5,989 bases of DNA from an archaeon (GTDB taxonomy: Archaea; Aenigmatarchaeota; Aenigmatarchaeia; GW2011-AR5; GCA-2688965): contig NZEE01000033.1 in the NCBI GenBank assembly GCA_002688965.1, positions 14,677 through 20,665 of the forward strand, written 5' to 3'. How positions within the stretch are numbered: the stretch's first letter is position 1; each line of letters starts with the position of its first letter. A model generated the notes under the pieces. It did no database searches and was not told where the DNA came from. It was given only the letters and a program-made list of their open reading frames with translations. Shown piece after piece: positions 1 to 4,983 of this stretch. Position numbers and translations under genes: made by a program.

Positions 1-1103
1 ACTTTTCCTCTAGCTGATAGTCCATCCATTAATGTTAATAATTGTGATACAACTCTACGTTCTACTTCTCCATGAGTTTCTTCTCTTTTAGGAGCAATAG
101 CATCTATTTCGTCTATGAAAATAATAGATGGTGAGTTTTTTTCAGCACCTTCAAATATTTTTCTTAAGTTTGCTTCAGATTCTCCGTAGAACTTTGAAAC
201 AATTTCTGGACCATTAATTACTATAAAATTAGCTCCAGATTCATTTGCTACAGCTTTTGCTAGTAATGTTTTACCTGTTCCTGGAGGTCCTCTTAATAGA
301 ATACCTTTTGGAGGTTCTATGTTTAATTTTTGGAATAATTCAGGATGTCTTATTGGTAATTCAATCATTTCTCTAACTACTTTGATTTCATTATGTAATC
401 CACCCAAATCTTCATATAATACTTCTGGGATTTGTGTTTCTAAATCAGTATCTTTTACAGGTTGTTTTGATAGAATAATTTTTGTATGTTCTGTTATTCT
501 TACATAACCTGCAGGTTCTGTTTTAATAACTACAAACTTATTTCTTGGTTTTAAACCAGTACCTAATCCACCCATCATATTTTGTATCATATCTTCTAAT
601 TCATTTCCAAACATTCCACCACCACCACTTACTCGGATGTCCATGTTACTGAATGGATCTCTTCTTTGTTTGAAAACAGAATTAATTTCTATAATATCAT
701 TTTTTCCAAGAACACGCATAAGCATGTGCTGTTGCATGCTGTCAGACCACATTATTGATATATTTCCAGTTTCTTCTATTCTTGGAGCAAGAACTACTGA
801 TTTTGCGTCTTTTATTTCTGTAGGCTTTATGGAAATAGATTCAGATATACTCACACCTGCATTTTTTCTTACTAAACCATCCATTCTTATTACATCTAAT
901 CCAGAATCAGATGGATAAGCTCTCATTGCTATAGCAACTGTTTTTTTGTTTGCTTCAATTTCAACTGCATCACCTTCTGTGATGCCCATTTTTTTCATAT
1001 ATCTTGTACTAATTCTTACTATTCCTCTACCAAAATCACTTCTATCTAAAAGTTCTCCAACTTTCAATTTTATTTCATTTTTTTCATCTTCTTTATTGAA
1101 CAT
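1..1103 (-). CDS. cdc48: Cdc48/VAT-type AAA ATPase, N-terminal part (truncated at left edge)
   Basis: This is the first 367 residues of a Cdc48/p97/VAT ATPase, a hexameric cytoplasmic unfoldase that in archaea delivers substrates to the proteasome. Residues 10-215 form the two-part substrate-binding N domain (double-psi barrel then the second lobe, ending in [15 protein letters not shown]). The D1 AAA module begins near 225 ([10 protein letters not shown]). Walker A is GPPGTGKT at 272-279, the pore loop is KFYGESE at 304-310, and Walker B is IIFIDE at 327-332. The [15 protein letters not shown] segment follows. The rest of D1 and all of D2 lie outside the window. The start at 1103 is supported by GGTGAT at 1108-1113, four bases upstream. 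The ATG lies inside the end of the preceding gene (11-base overlap), implying an operon and coupled translation. An unusual Gly/Met-rich segment sits at about residues 150-186. The family call is near certain; the D2 domain is assumed, not seen. Confidence 0.97.
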   Translation of the reverse strand, partial: MFNKEDEKNEIKLKVGELLDRSDFGRGIVRISTRYMKKMGITEGDAVEIEANKKTVAIAMRAYPSDSGLDVIRMDGLVRKNAGVSISESISIKPTEIKDAKSVVLAPRIEETGNISIMWSDSMQQHMLMRVLGKNDIIEINSVFKQRRDPFSNMDIRVSGGGGMFGNELEDMIQNMMGGLGTGLKPRNKFVVIKTEPAGYVRITEHTKIILSKQPVKDTDLETQIPEVLYEDLGGLHNEIKVVREMIELPIRHPELFQKLNIEPPKGILLRGPPGTGKTLLAKAVANESGANFIVINGPEIVSKFYGESEANLRKIFEGAEKNSPSIIFIDEIDAIAPKREETHGEVERRVVSQLLTLMDGLSARGK

Positions 1104-1497
1104 TGATATCACCCTTTACTTTTTCTGTTAAACTGTTCCATTGCTTTTCTGGCATAAATATTTGCATGAATTCTGCATTAACTTTTTCTTCCCAATTCTT
1201 GAAAAAGTCAGTCATTCTTTTCATATCTTCCATTGCAACTATAAAAGCTGAATCTGCAACTTTGACATGCTCGATTTCATTTAGTAAACCACTTCGTGGA
1301 TATACATATCTTTGCTCTATAACGCGAACACCATGAGGTCCTTCGGTTTTTTGAGTTTTCTTAATTATAATTTGTTTCCATCCATGTAGACCTCTAAAGA
1401 ATTGATTTCTTTCATAATTAGAATTAAATTTACTGACATTAGTTCTAAATCTAATTAGAACAGTTGGTTTTGTTTTTATTTTTTTTATTACTTTCAT
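1093..1497 (-). CDS. Conserved-looking hypothetical protein, 134 aa, in operon with cdc48
   Basis: I do not recognise a named family with certainty. The product is a soluble, basic protein with no signal peptide or membrane segment. An N-terminal [18 protein letters not shown] strand-like segment is followed by an aromatic and basic core ([20 protein letters not shown], residues 28-47). Next come [13 protein letters not shown] and [15 protein letters not shown], then a C-terminal amphipathic stretch ([20 protein letters not shown]). The pattern suggests a small alpha/beta fold, possibly nucleic-acid binding, but that is inference. The start at 1497 is chosen because GGAGGG at 1504-1509 sits six bases upstream. 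A GTG at 1632 in the same frame would add 45 residues, but these span palindromic leader DNA and have no ribosome binding site. The 3' end overlaps cdc48 by 11 bases, so the two are probably co-translated and may be functionally linked. Confidence 0.85.
   Translation of the reverse strand: MKVIKKIKTKPTVLIRFRTNVSKFNSNYERNQFFRGLHGWKQIIIKKTQKTEGPHGVRVIEQRYVYPRSGLLNEIEHVKVADSAFIVAMEDMKRMTDFFKNWEEKVNAEFMQIFMPEKQWNSLTEKVKGDINVQ
1108..1113 (-). promoter_or_regulatory. Ribosome binding site of cdc48
   Basis: GGTGAT on the minus strand matches the anti-Shine-Dalgarno end of archaeal 16S rRNA and lies four bases before the cdc48 ATG. It is inside the coding sequence of the upstream gene, so ribosomes finishing that gene pass directly over it. 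This fixes the cdc48 start and supports translational coupling. Confidence 0.7.
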
Positions 1498-1503
1498 AAA
1501 AAT

Positions 1504-1509
1504 CCCTCC
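1504..1509 (-). promoter_or_regulatory. Strong ribosome binding site (GGAGGG)
   Basis: GGAGGG on the minus strand, six bases before the ATG at 1497, is the strongest Shine-Dalgarno match seen in the window. It decides the start of the 134-residue protein and lies directly against the base of the 1510-1547 hairpin. Confidence 0.75.
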
Positions 1510-1547
1510 ATAGCAAAAGACCAAAATTGTTTTCAGCCTTTTGCTAT
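1510..1547 (-). repeat. 10-bp inverted repeat (leader hairpin) abutting the ribosome binding site
   Basis: The arms atagcaaaag (1510-1519) and cttttgctat (1538-1547) are perfectly complementary and are separated by 18 bases. In the minus-strand transcript this would be a stem-loop ending one base before the GGAGGG site, inside the leader of the 134-residue protein gene. It could modulate access to the ribosome binding site or protect the mRNA. The inverted repeat is seen directly; the regulatory role is inference. Confidence 0.6.
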
Positions 1548-1586
1548 AGATTGAACAATCGATGCAATTAATATCTTCAGAATCCT

Positions 1587-1600
1587 GAGTTATGTAACTC
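1587..1600. repeat. Perfect 6+2+6 dyad in the cdc48 operon leader/promoter region
   Basis: gagtta-tg-taactc is a perfect inverted repeat with a two-base centre. It lies three bases from a second perfect dyad at 1604-1621. The short spacer makes it look more like a protein-binding operator than an RNA hairpin. It falls just downstream of the likely transcription start for the minus-strand operon, where a bound repressor would block transcription. Confidence 0.5.
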
Positions 1601-1603
1601 CAG

Positions 1604-1621
1604 AACACTAAAGTTAGTGTT
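1604..1621. repeat. Perfect 8+2+8 dyad, candidate operator
   Basis: aacactaa-ag-ttagtgtt is an 18-base perfect inverted repeat with a two-base centre. It overlaps the edge of the TATA-like box at 1620-1627 and covers the stretch where transcription would begin on the minus strand. This is a classic position for an archaeal repressor site. It might instead form a hairpin in RNA. No matching regulator gene is visible in the window. Confidence 0.55.
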
Positions 1622-1627
1622 ATATAG
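1620..1627 (-). promoter_or_regulatory. TATA-like box for the hypothetical protein-cdc48 operon
   Basis: CTATATAA on the minus strand is a good archaeal TATA-box match, 123 bases upstream of the ATG at 1497. Transcription would be expected to start roughly 25 bases downstream, near 1595-1600, giving a leader of about 100 bases that carries the 1510-1547 hairpin. In an AT-rich genome such boxes arise by chance, so confidence is moderate. The adjoining dyads increase it. Confidence 0.4.
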
Positions 1628-1648
1628 AACACAAAAGCTTAAAAGGCT

Positions 1649-1813
1649 TTAATTTCCATATTTAGAAGGAGCTCTTCTTGGTGGCATACAACCCCATCTT
1701 ACATAATTTGGTCTTCCATGTATTACATTAGGACTATCTCTAGGATCTGCAGTTCGCTTTCTTCTTCTTCTTTCTGCTTCGACTTCATCTGCCTTTATCA
1801 TTGCAATCGTCAT
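1649..1813 (-). CDS. Small basic hypothetical protein, 54 aa
   Basis: A 54-codon reading frame starts at ATG 1813 and ends with TAA at 1649-1651. The product has an acidic patch (ADEVEAE), then a very basic run (RRRRKR, residues 15-20), then a C-terminal block DSPNVIHGRPNYVRWGC and MPPRRAPSKYGN rich in Pro, Arg, Gly and aromatic residues. Such composition suggests RNA or DNA binding, but no family is recognised. There is a single Cys, so there is no zinc knuckle. An in-frame TAG sits seven codons upstream, so the start cannot move far, and a weak GATGGTG lies just before it. It diverges from radB across a 50-base gap holding TATA-like sequence. Support for coding is the compositional structure and the promoter layout; homology has not been checked, so this could be a chance ORF. 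Confidence 0.6.
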   Translation of the reverse strand: MTIAMIKADEVEAERRRRKRTADPRDSPNVIHGRPNYVRWGCMPPRRAPSKYGN

Positions 1814-1856
1814 GACACCATCAGCTATTGCCTATTAATTATTTTAGGTACAAGGG

Positions 1857-1864
1857 TATATATA
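1857..1864 (-). promoter_or_regulatory. TATA-like box for the 54-aa gene, overlapping the radB start
   Basis: TATATATA reads the same on both strands. On the minus strand it lies about 44-51 bases before the ATG at 1813, which would give a leader of roughly 20 bases. It overlaps the first base of the radB start codon. A second AT-rich stretch at 1833-1846 is placed correctly for radB transcription in the other direction. The two divergent promoters therefore interleave in about 50 bases. Confidence 0.35.
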
Positions 1865-2568
1865 TGGTTAACCCCGTTAAGAAAATTCCCACTGGCACCC
1901 CTTTAGACAAAATTATTGATGGTTTAGAGCCTGGAATTATCACAAATATATATGGGCCAGCAGGTTCTGGAAAGACTAATATAATTATTGCTTCAGTTTT
2001 ATCTATGTTGCGTTCTGGTAAGAAAGTTGTGTTTATTGACACTGAAAGTAACTTTTCTTTTGAACGATTTTCTCAATTAGGCGGAACTGATGAGATGTTT
2101 AAAGATATTATCTTTATTACACCTAGTTCATGGGATGAACAAGATAGACTTGTAGGTAGAATATTTGATAAAATTAAGAAACAAGATATAGGATTGATTG
2201 TTGTTGATTCTATGGTTGCTTTGTATAGAATGGAAGTTGCTGATGATAATTTTCGTTTGATTAACAAACAATTAGCTAAACAATTTTCTGTACTTTCCAA
2301 TATTGCTCGTGTGCTGGATATCCCTGTTTTTGTTACAAGCCAGGTTTATTCTAAACGTGAGGAAAGTGGAGATATTAGTATTCAGGTTACTTCTAATAGA
2401 ATTGCAAAATATTGGTCGAAGACTATGATTGAATTGCAACGATTGCAAAGAAGTGGGTATAGGCTTGCTATTTTACGTAGACATCGTTCTAAACCAGAGA
2501 ATATGAAAATAGAATTTTCTATTGAACAAGATAGATTAAAGGAAATAGGAAAGTTCTCTTTATTCTGA
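1864..2568 (+). CDS. radB: DNA repair and recombination protein RadB
   Basis: This 234-residue RecA-fold ATPase is the archaeal Rad51/RadA paralogue RadB, thought to modulate RadA in homologous recombination. Walker A is GPAGSGKT at 31-38 and Walker B is the hydrophobic strand LIVVDS at 111-116. Downstream, IPVFVTSQVY at 153-162 carries the TSQ sensor glutamine (TNQ in RadA). The segment NRIAKYWSKTMIEL and a basic RRHRSKP stretch near the C-terminus correspond to the DNA-binding and subunit-contact end. The N-terminal helix-hairpin-helix domain of RadA is absent, and the length is that of RadB, not RadA. The ATG at 1864 is preferred: AAGGG at 1852-1856 is seven bases upstream and the protein then begins right at the core. 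A TTG at 1828 would add 12 residues unlike the family. The gene stands alone on the plus strand and ends directly against the pentapeptide gene. Confidence 0.94.
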   Translation: MVNPVKKIPTGTPLDKIIDGLEPGIITNIYGPAGSGKTNIIIASVLSMLRSGKKVVFIDTESNFSFERFSQLGGTDEMFKDIIFITPSSWDEQDRLVGRIFDKIKKQDIGLIVVDSMVALYRMEVADDNFRLINKQLAKQFSVLSNIARVLDIPVFVTSQVYSKREESGDISIQVTSNRIAKYWSKTMIELQRLQRSGYRLAILRRHRSKPENMKIEFSIEQDRLKEIGKFSLF

Positions 2569-3260
2569 TTATTTTTCGTAATTTCCACGTTTATCTGATG
2601 CATATTCTTTTTTCCCTATTTTGTAAGGATTGTTTTTATCAGATGCAACGTATTCTTTGATTCCTTGCATAAGATCTTTTCTTAAGTCATCTGAAACATG
2701 TGTTCCTGTTATATCATTCATTTTTCTTAACATTTTTATTTCAGATTCATAGCGATCTATTATTGTTTTAATAATACTCCATAAAGAAGCTGGAATTTTT
2801 CCTTTCCATTTTTTTAGTTCTGCATAAGATGCTATAATATCTTCTTTTGTCATTTCTGCTATATTTGATACACACCAAGCTATGTTTAATCCATGTTTCT
2901 TAGCTTTTTCATAATGAATATTCTGTGTTAAAGAACATGAGAAGTCTGCATTTGTTAAATCAGCGTTTCCAAAATGAACGCTTAAGAAATCTGACCAACT
3001 TGCGTCTGCATTTTTCATTATAACTCCTTGTATTTTAGCTCTTTCAAATCCTGACCACATTAATTTAGCTTTAGTAAAATTAGCTTTTTTTAAGTTAGAA
3101 TCATTGAAATCAGAGAAACTTAAATCTGAATTTGAGAAATCTGCTTCCCTTAAATCAGTTTTTGAGAAATCTGCACCTACGCAACTTATATTCTTGAAAT
3201 TGCGTTCTCCTTTTTTGTATAGTTCTTTACTTCTTGATAACCCATTGATTTTAGTTTCAT
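2569..3260 (-). CDS. Pentapeptide-repeat protein, start frame-disrupted (possible -1 frameshift)
   Basis: The main frame encodes a long run of pentapeptides of the A(D/N)(L/F)xx type: ADFSK, TDLRE, ADFSN, SDLSF and so on, sixteen in a row from 3174 down to about 2935, predicted to form a right-handed quadrilateral beta-helix of four coils. A roughly 100-residue tail follows, helical and charged (IPASLWSIIKTIIDRYESEI), ending in a duplicated EYxASDK element. The first ATG in this frame, at 3060, is in mid-repeat and cannot be the true start, yet the frame has no ATG, GTG or TTG back to a TAG at 3297. The best-placed start is ATG 3260, overlapping the ligase stop as ATGA with GAGGT upstream, but that frame ends after 24 codons. 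An in-phase A-AAA-AAG at 3210-3216 would shift it into the repeat frame. It may instead be a one-base indel, a sequencing error or an ATA start. Function unknown; translation is linked to ligase. Confidence 0.8.
2572..2576 (+). terminator. Short T-run terminator after radB
   Basis: Five T residues follow the radB stop by three bases, within TTATTTTTCG. Archaeal RNA polymerase can terminate on short T-runs without a hairpin. It lies inside the 3' end of the convergent pentapeptide gene, so radB transcripts end by running a little antisense to it. Confidence 0.35.
3210..3216 (-). promoter_or_regulatory. Candidate -1 ribosomal frameshift site A-AAA-AAG
   Basis: Read from ATG 3260, the codons at this spot are ACA AAA AAG GAG, which puts a classic A-AAA-AAG heptamer in the phase needed for tandem slippage. 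A one-base backward slip continues as GGA GAA CGC AAT TTC, the pentapeptide frame. The zero frame stops at TAA 3186-3188. This heptamer is known to drive -1 frameshifting in bacterial dnaX; its use here is inference. Confidence 0.35.
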
Positions 3261-4939
3261 TTATCTCGACCTCTCTGTTGTCTATATAGTTTTTCTACAG
3301 TTTTAACTGTGTCAGCGTCTTTTGGACGTTTTTCATCTGTTCTAAATCTTAATAGTCTTGGAAATCTTAATGCAAATCCAGAAGGATATTTTAGTGATTT
3401 TTGTATTTCTTCATATCCTACTTCTACAACTATTTTTGGTTGAACTGTAACTTGATTTCCTTTTTCTTCTAAAATATCTTTTTTTAGTAGTTTTGTTAGT
3501 TTTGATAAAGTAAATTCACCTTTTACTGTACTTTCTTCTTTTTCTTTTAGTCCTGAGCCCATCATACCTACTGGTATGTAATTATCTCCTTGTCTAGCCC
3601 CTAATAATAATGAACCAATTGTTTTTGCTCGTTTACCTTCTGACCATGTTCCGCCTATAATTACTAAATCTAAAGGATCCATGATTTCTTTGATTTTTAG
3701 CCAGTATCCTACTCTTTTTCCTGGTTGATATTTTGCATCTAAATTCTTAGCCATTAATCCTTCTTCACCAATTGATTGAGAATATTTTAGGAATTTTTCT
3801 GCTTGTTTTATAGAAGATAGTTCTCTATGATCAGCTAGTTTTAGATGTTCGGTTTCTTTGATTATTTTTTTCAATTCTTTCCATCGTTCTCTTAATGGTT
3901 TATCCATTAAGTTTTCACCATTGTAGATTATATCAAAGACATCAACTTGTACTGGTATTTCTTTAACCATTTTATGAATATCATATTTTCTTTTGATTCG
4001 TCTGGATAATGTTTGGAAAGACATTGGTTTTCCAGTATCTTTATTTATTGCAACTACTTCAGAATCTATAATACATTTTTTGATTTTAACTGCTTGCTGA
4101 ACATATTTTACAATATCTGGAAATTGATTTGAAACATTATCTAAGCGTCTAGAGAATAAGTATACTTTATCATTATCTTTATGTATGATACATCTGAATC
4201 CATCATACTTTATTTCATACACTATGTTTTTGAATTTCTTATGAGCTTCTTTTAGACCTTTTGATCTATCTGCTAACATGACTCTGATAGGTGAGCCTAT
4301 TTTTAGATTTGATGATGAGAGCTTATCTTGTTTAGCTAGTAATGCTACTTGTCCATAATTTCCAATATAATTATATGCTTTTTCAATTTCTTTTGGTTCT
4401 TTTTTGAAAGCTTTAGCAACAGAGTCTCTGATTATACCATCAGCTACGCCAATGCGCATATTTTCTATAACTGTTTTTGAAATGTACTTTGCCTCTTGAG
4501 GTTTTGCTGAAACTAATAATTCTTGGATTACTGAGAGCTTTTTATCTTGTGAACCTGAGCCAGTAATATCTGGAAGCTTTCTGATGTTTTCATATACTTT
4601 TACAACTGAAAGAGTCTTTGACATTAATGATTGTTGTTTCTTATTTGATGCAAAATGCTCAGCTACTAAGCCAACATCGCCTTTAGATCTCATTTTTGCT
4701 TCAACTTCTTTTGGTGGCACGCCATAAGATTTTGCAATTGCTTGAAGCATTAGGTTTGTTGCTATTCCTAGCTCTTTTGTTGCTCTAGGATATACTATTC
4801 CTTGTGATAATAGTACAATCATCTCTAAGTTTTGCTTAGGTATGGTTGTATAGAACTCTGCCAAGATAGCTGTTTTTTCTAGTTTCTTTCTTGTTGATTC
4901 AAGTTTCTCATATATTTTGGCTAATTTTGTGTATAGCAT
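3257..4939 (-). CDS. lig: ATP-dependent DNA ligase, archaeal type
   Basis: This 560-residue enzyme seals nicks in replication and repair using ATP. An all-helical N-terminal DNA-binding domain (about 1-215) is followed by the nucleotidyltransferase core. Motif I is EIKYDGFR with the AMP-accepting lysine at 244. Motif III is LFSRRLDN (261-268), the acidic IIDSE pair is D292/E294, and VDVFDIIY (332-339) is the IIIa region. Motif IV is EEGLMAK (392-398) and motif V is WLKIK (413-417). The OB-fold domain then carries GGTWSEGKR and the motif VI-like RFPRLLRFRTDEKRP. All motifs are intact and the length is normal. ATG 4939 is preferred because MLYTKLAKIYEKLE is how archaeal ligases usually begin; ATG 4948 would add three residues. 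No ribosome binding site is seen, and a TTTTTTAAATT box about 30 bases upstream suggests a very short leader. The stop overlaps the start of the pentapeptide gene, and the gene diverges from primase. Confidence 0.96.
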   Translation of the reverse strand: MLYTKLAKIYEKLESTRKKLEKTAILAEFYTTIPKQNLEMIVLLSQGIVYPRATKELGIATNLMLQAIAKSYGVPPKEVEAKMRSKGDVGLVAEHFASNKKQQSLMSKTLSVVKVYENIRKLPDITGSGSQDKKLSVIQELLVSAKPQEAKYISKTVIENMRIGVADGIIRDSVAKAFKKEPKEIEKAYNYIGNYGQVALLAKQDKLSSSNLKIGSPIRVMLADRSKGLKEAHKKFKNIVYEIKYDGFRCIIHKDNDKVYLFSRRLDNVSNQFPDIVKYVQQAVKIKKCIIDSEVVAINKDTGKPMSFQTLSRRIKRKYDIHKMVKEIPVQVDVFDIIYNGENLMDKPLRERWKELKKIIKETEHLKLADHRELSSIKQAEKFLKYSQSIGEEGLMAKNLDAKYQPGKRVGYWLKIKEIMDPLDLVIIGGTWSEGKRAKTIGSLLLGARQGDNYIPVGMMGSGLKEKEESTVKGEFTLSKLTKLLKKDILEEKGNQVTVQPKIVVEVGYEEIQKSLKYPSGFALRFPRLLRFRTDEKRPKDADTVKTVEKLYRQQRGRDK

Positions 4940-4983
4940 GTTTATCATATAATCATTAAAGTTTTGAATTTAAAAAATGCCTT
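4940..4983. promoter_or_regulatory. Compact divergent promoter between ligase and primase
   Basis: Only 44 bases separate the two ATGs. On the minus strand TTTTTTAAATTC (4966-4977) is a TATA-like element placed to start transcription around 4940-4948. On the plus strand TATAAT at 4948-4953 is placed to start around 4976-4982. Neither gene has a Shine-Dalgarno match, so leaderless or near-leaderless transcripts are likely. Each box lies close to the other gene's start, so the two promoters probably interfere or are co-regulated. Confidence 0.45.

Larger units (their letters stand above)
1498..1648. other. Non-coding, inverted-repeat-rich intergenic region
   Basis: This stretch between the 54-residue gene and the 134-residue gene holds no ORF with a convincing start. 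It contains the dyads at 1587-1600 and 1604-1621, the hairpin at 1510-1547, and a small tcag-aatc-ctga inverted repeat at 1577-1588. It also contains a weak aaagc/gcttt pair (1634-1638 with 1646-1650) that overlaps the stop of the 54-residue gene and might aid 3' end formation. I looked for tRNA arms and for box C/D motifs on both strands and found no convincing set. Confidence 0.6.

Noticed and set aside
319..1131. Plus-strand ORFs across 319-507, 637-918 and 946-1131
   Set aside because: They are antisense to cdc48, which has unmistakable Cdc48 motifs; they are by-products of AT-rich codon use.
1498..1632. 45-residue N-terminal extension of the 134-aa protein from a GTG at 1632
   Set aside because: It runs through palindromic leader DNA, lacks a ribosome binding site, and GGAGGG is perfectly placed for the ATG at 1497.
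1498..1648. tRNA or box C/D RNA in the palindromic intergenic region
   Set aside because: A GTTCAATC sequence recalls a T-loop, but the flanks do not pair and no acceptor, D or anticodon arms fit; CTGA occurs but no box C partner was found on either strand.
1828..1863. Extended radB start at TTG 1828
   Set aside because: It adds 12 residues unlike RadB and has no better ribosome binding site; the ATG at 1864 begins at the expected core.
1839..2603. Minus-strand ORFs at 1839-2042, 2073-2300 and 2382-2603
   Set aside because: All lie antisense within radB, which has clear Walker motifs on the plus strand.
2569..3060. ATG 3060 as the start of the pentapeptide gene
   Set aside because: The pentapeptide periodicity continues without break for about 38 codons upstream in the same frame, so the true start is further upstream.
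3104..3289. Plus-strand 61-codon ORF with KSEKLKSEFEKSA-like repeats
   Set aside because: It is the antisense shadow of the pentapeptide repeats, whose periodic DNA makes the reverse frame look repetitive.
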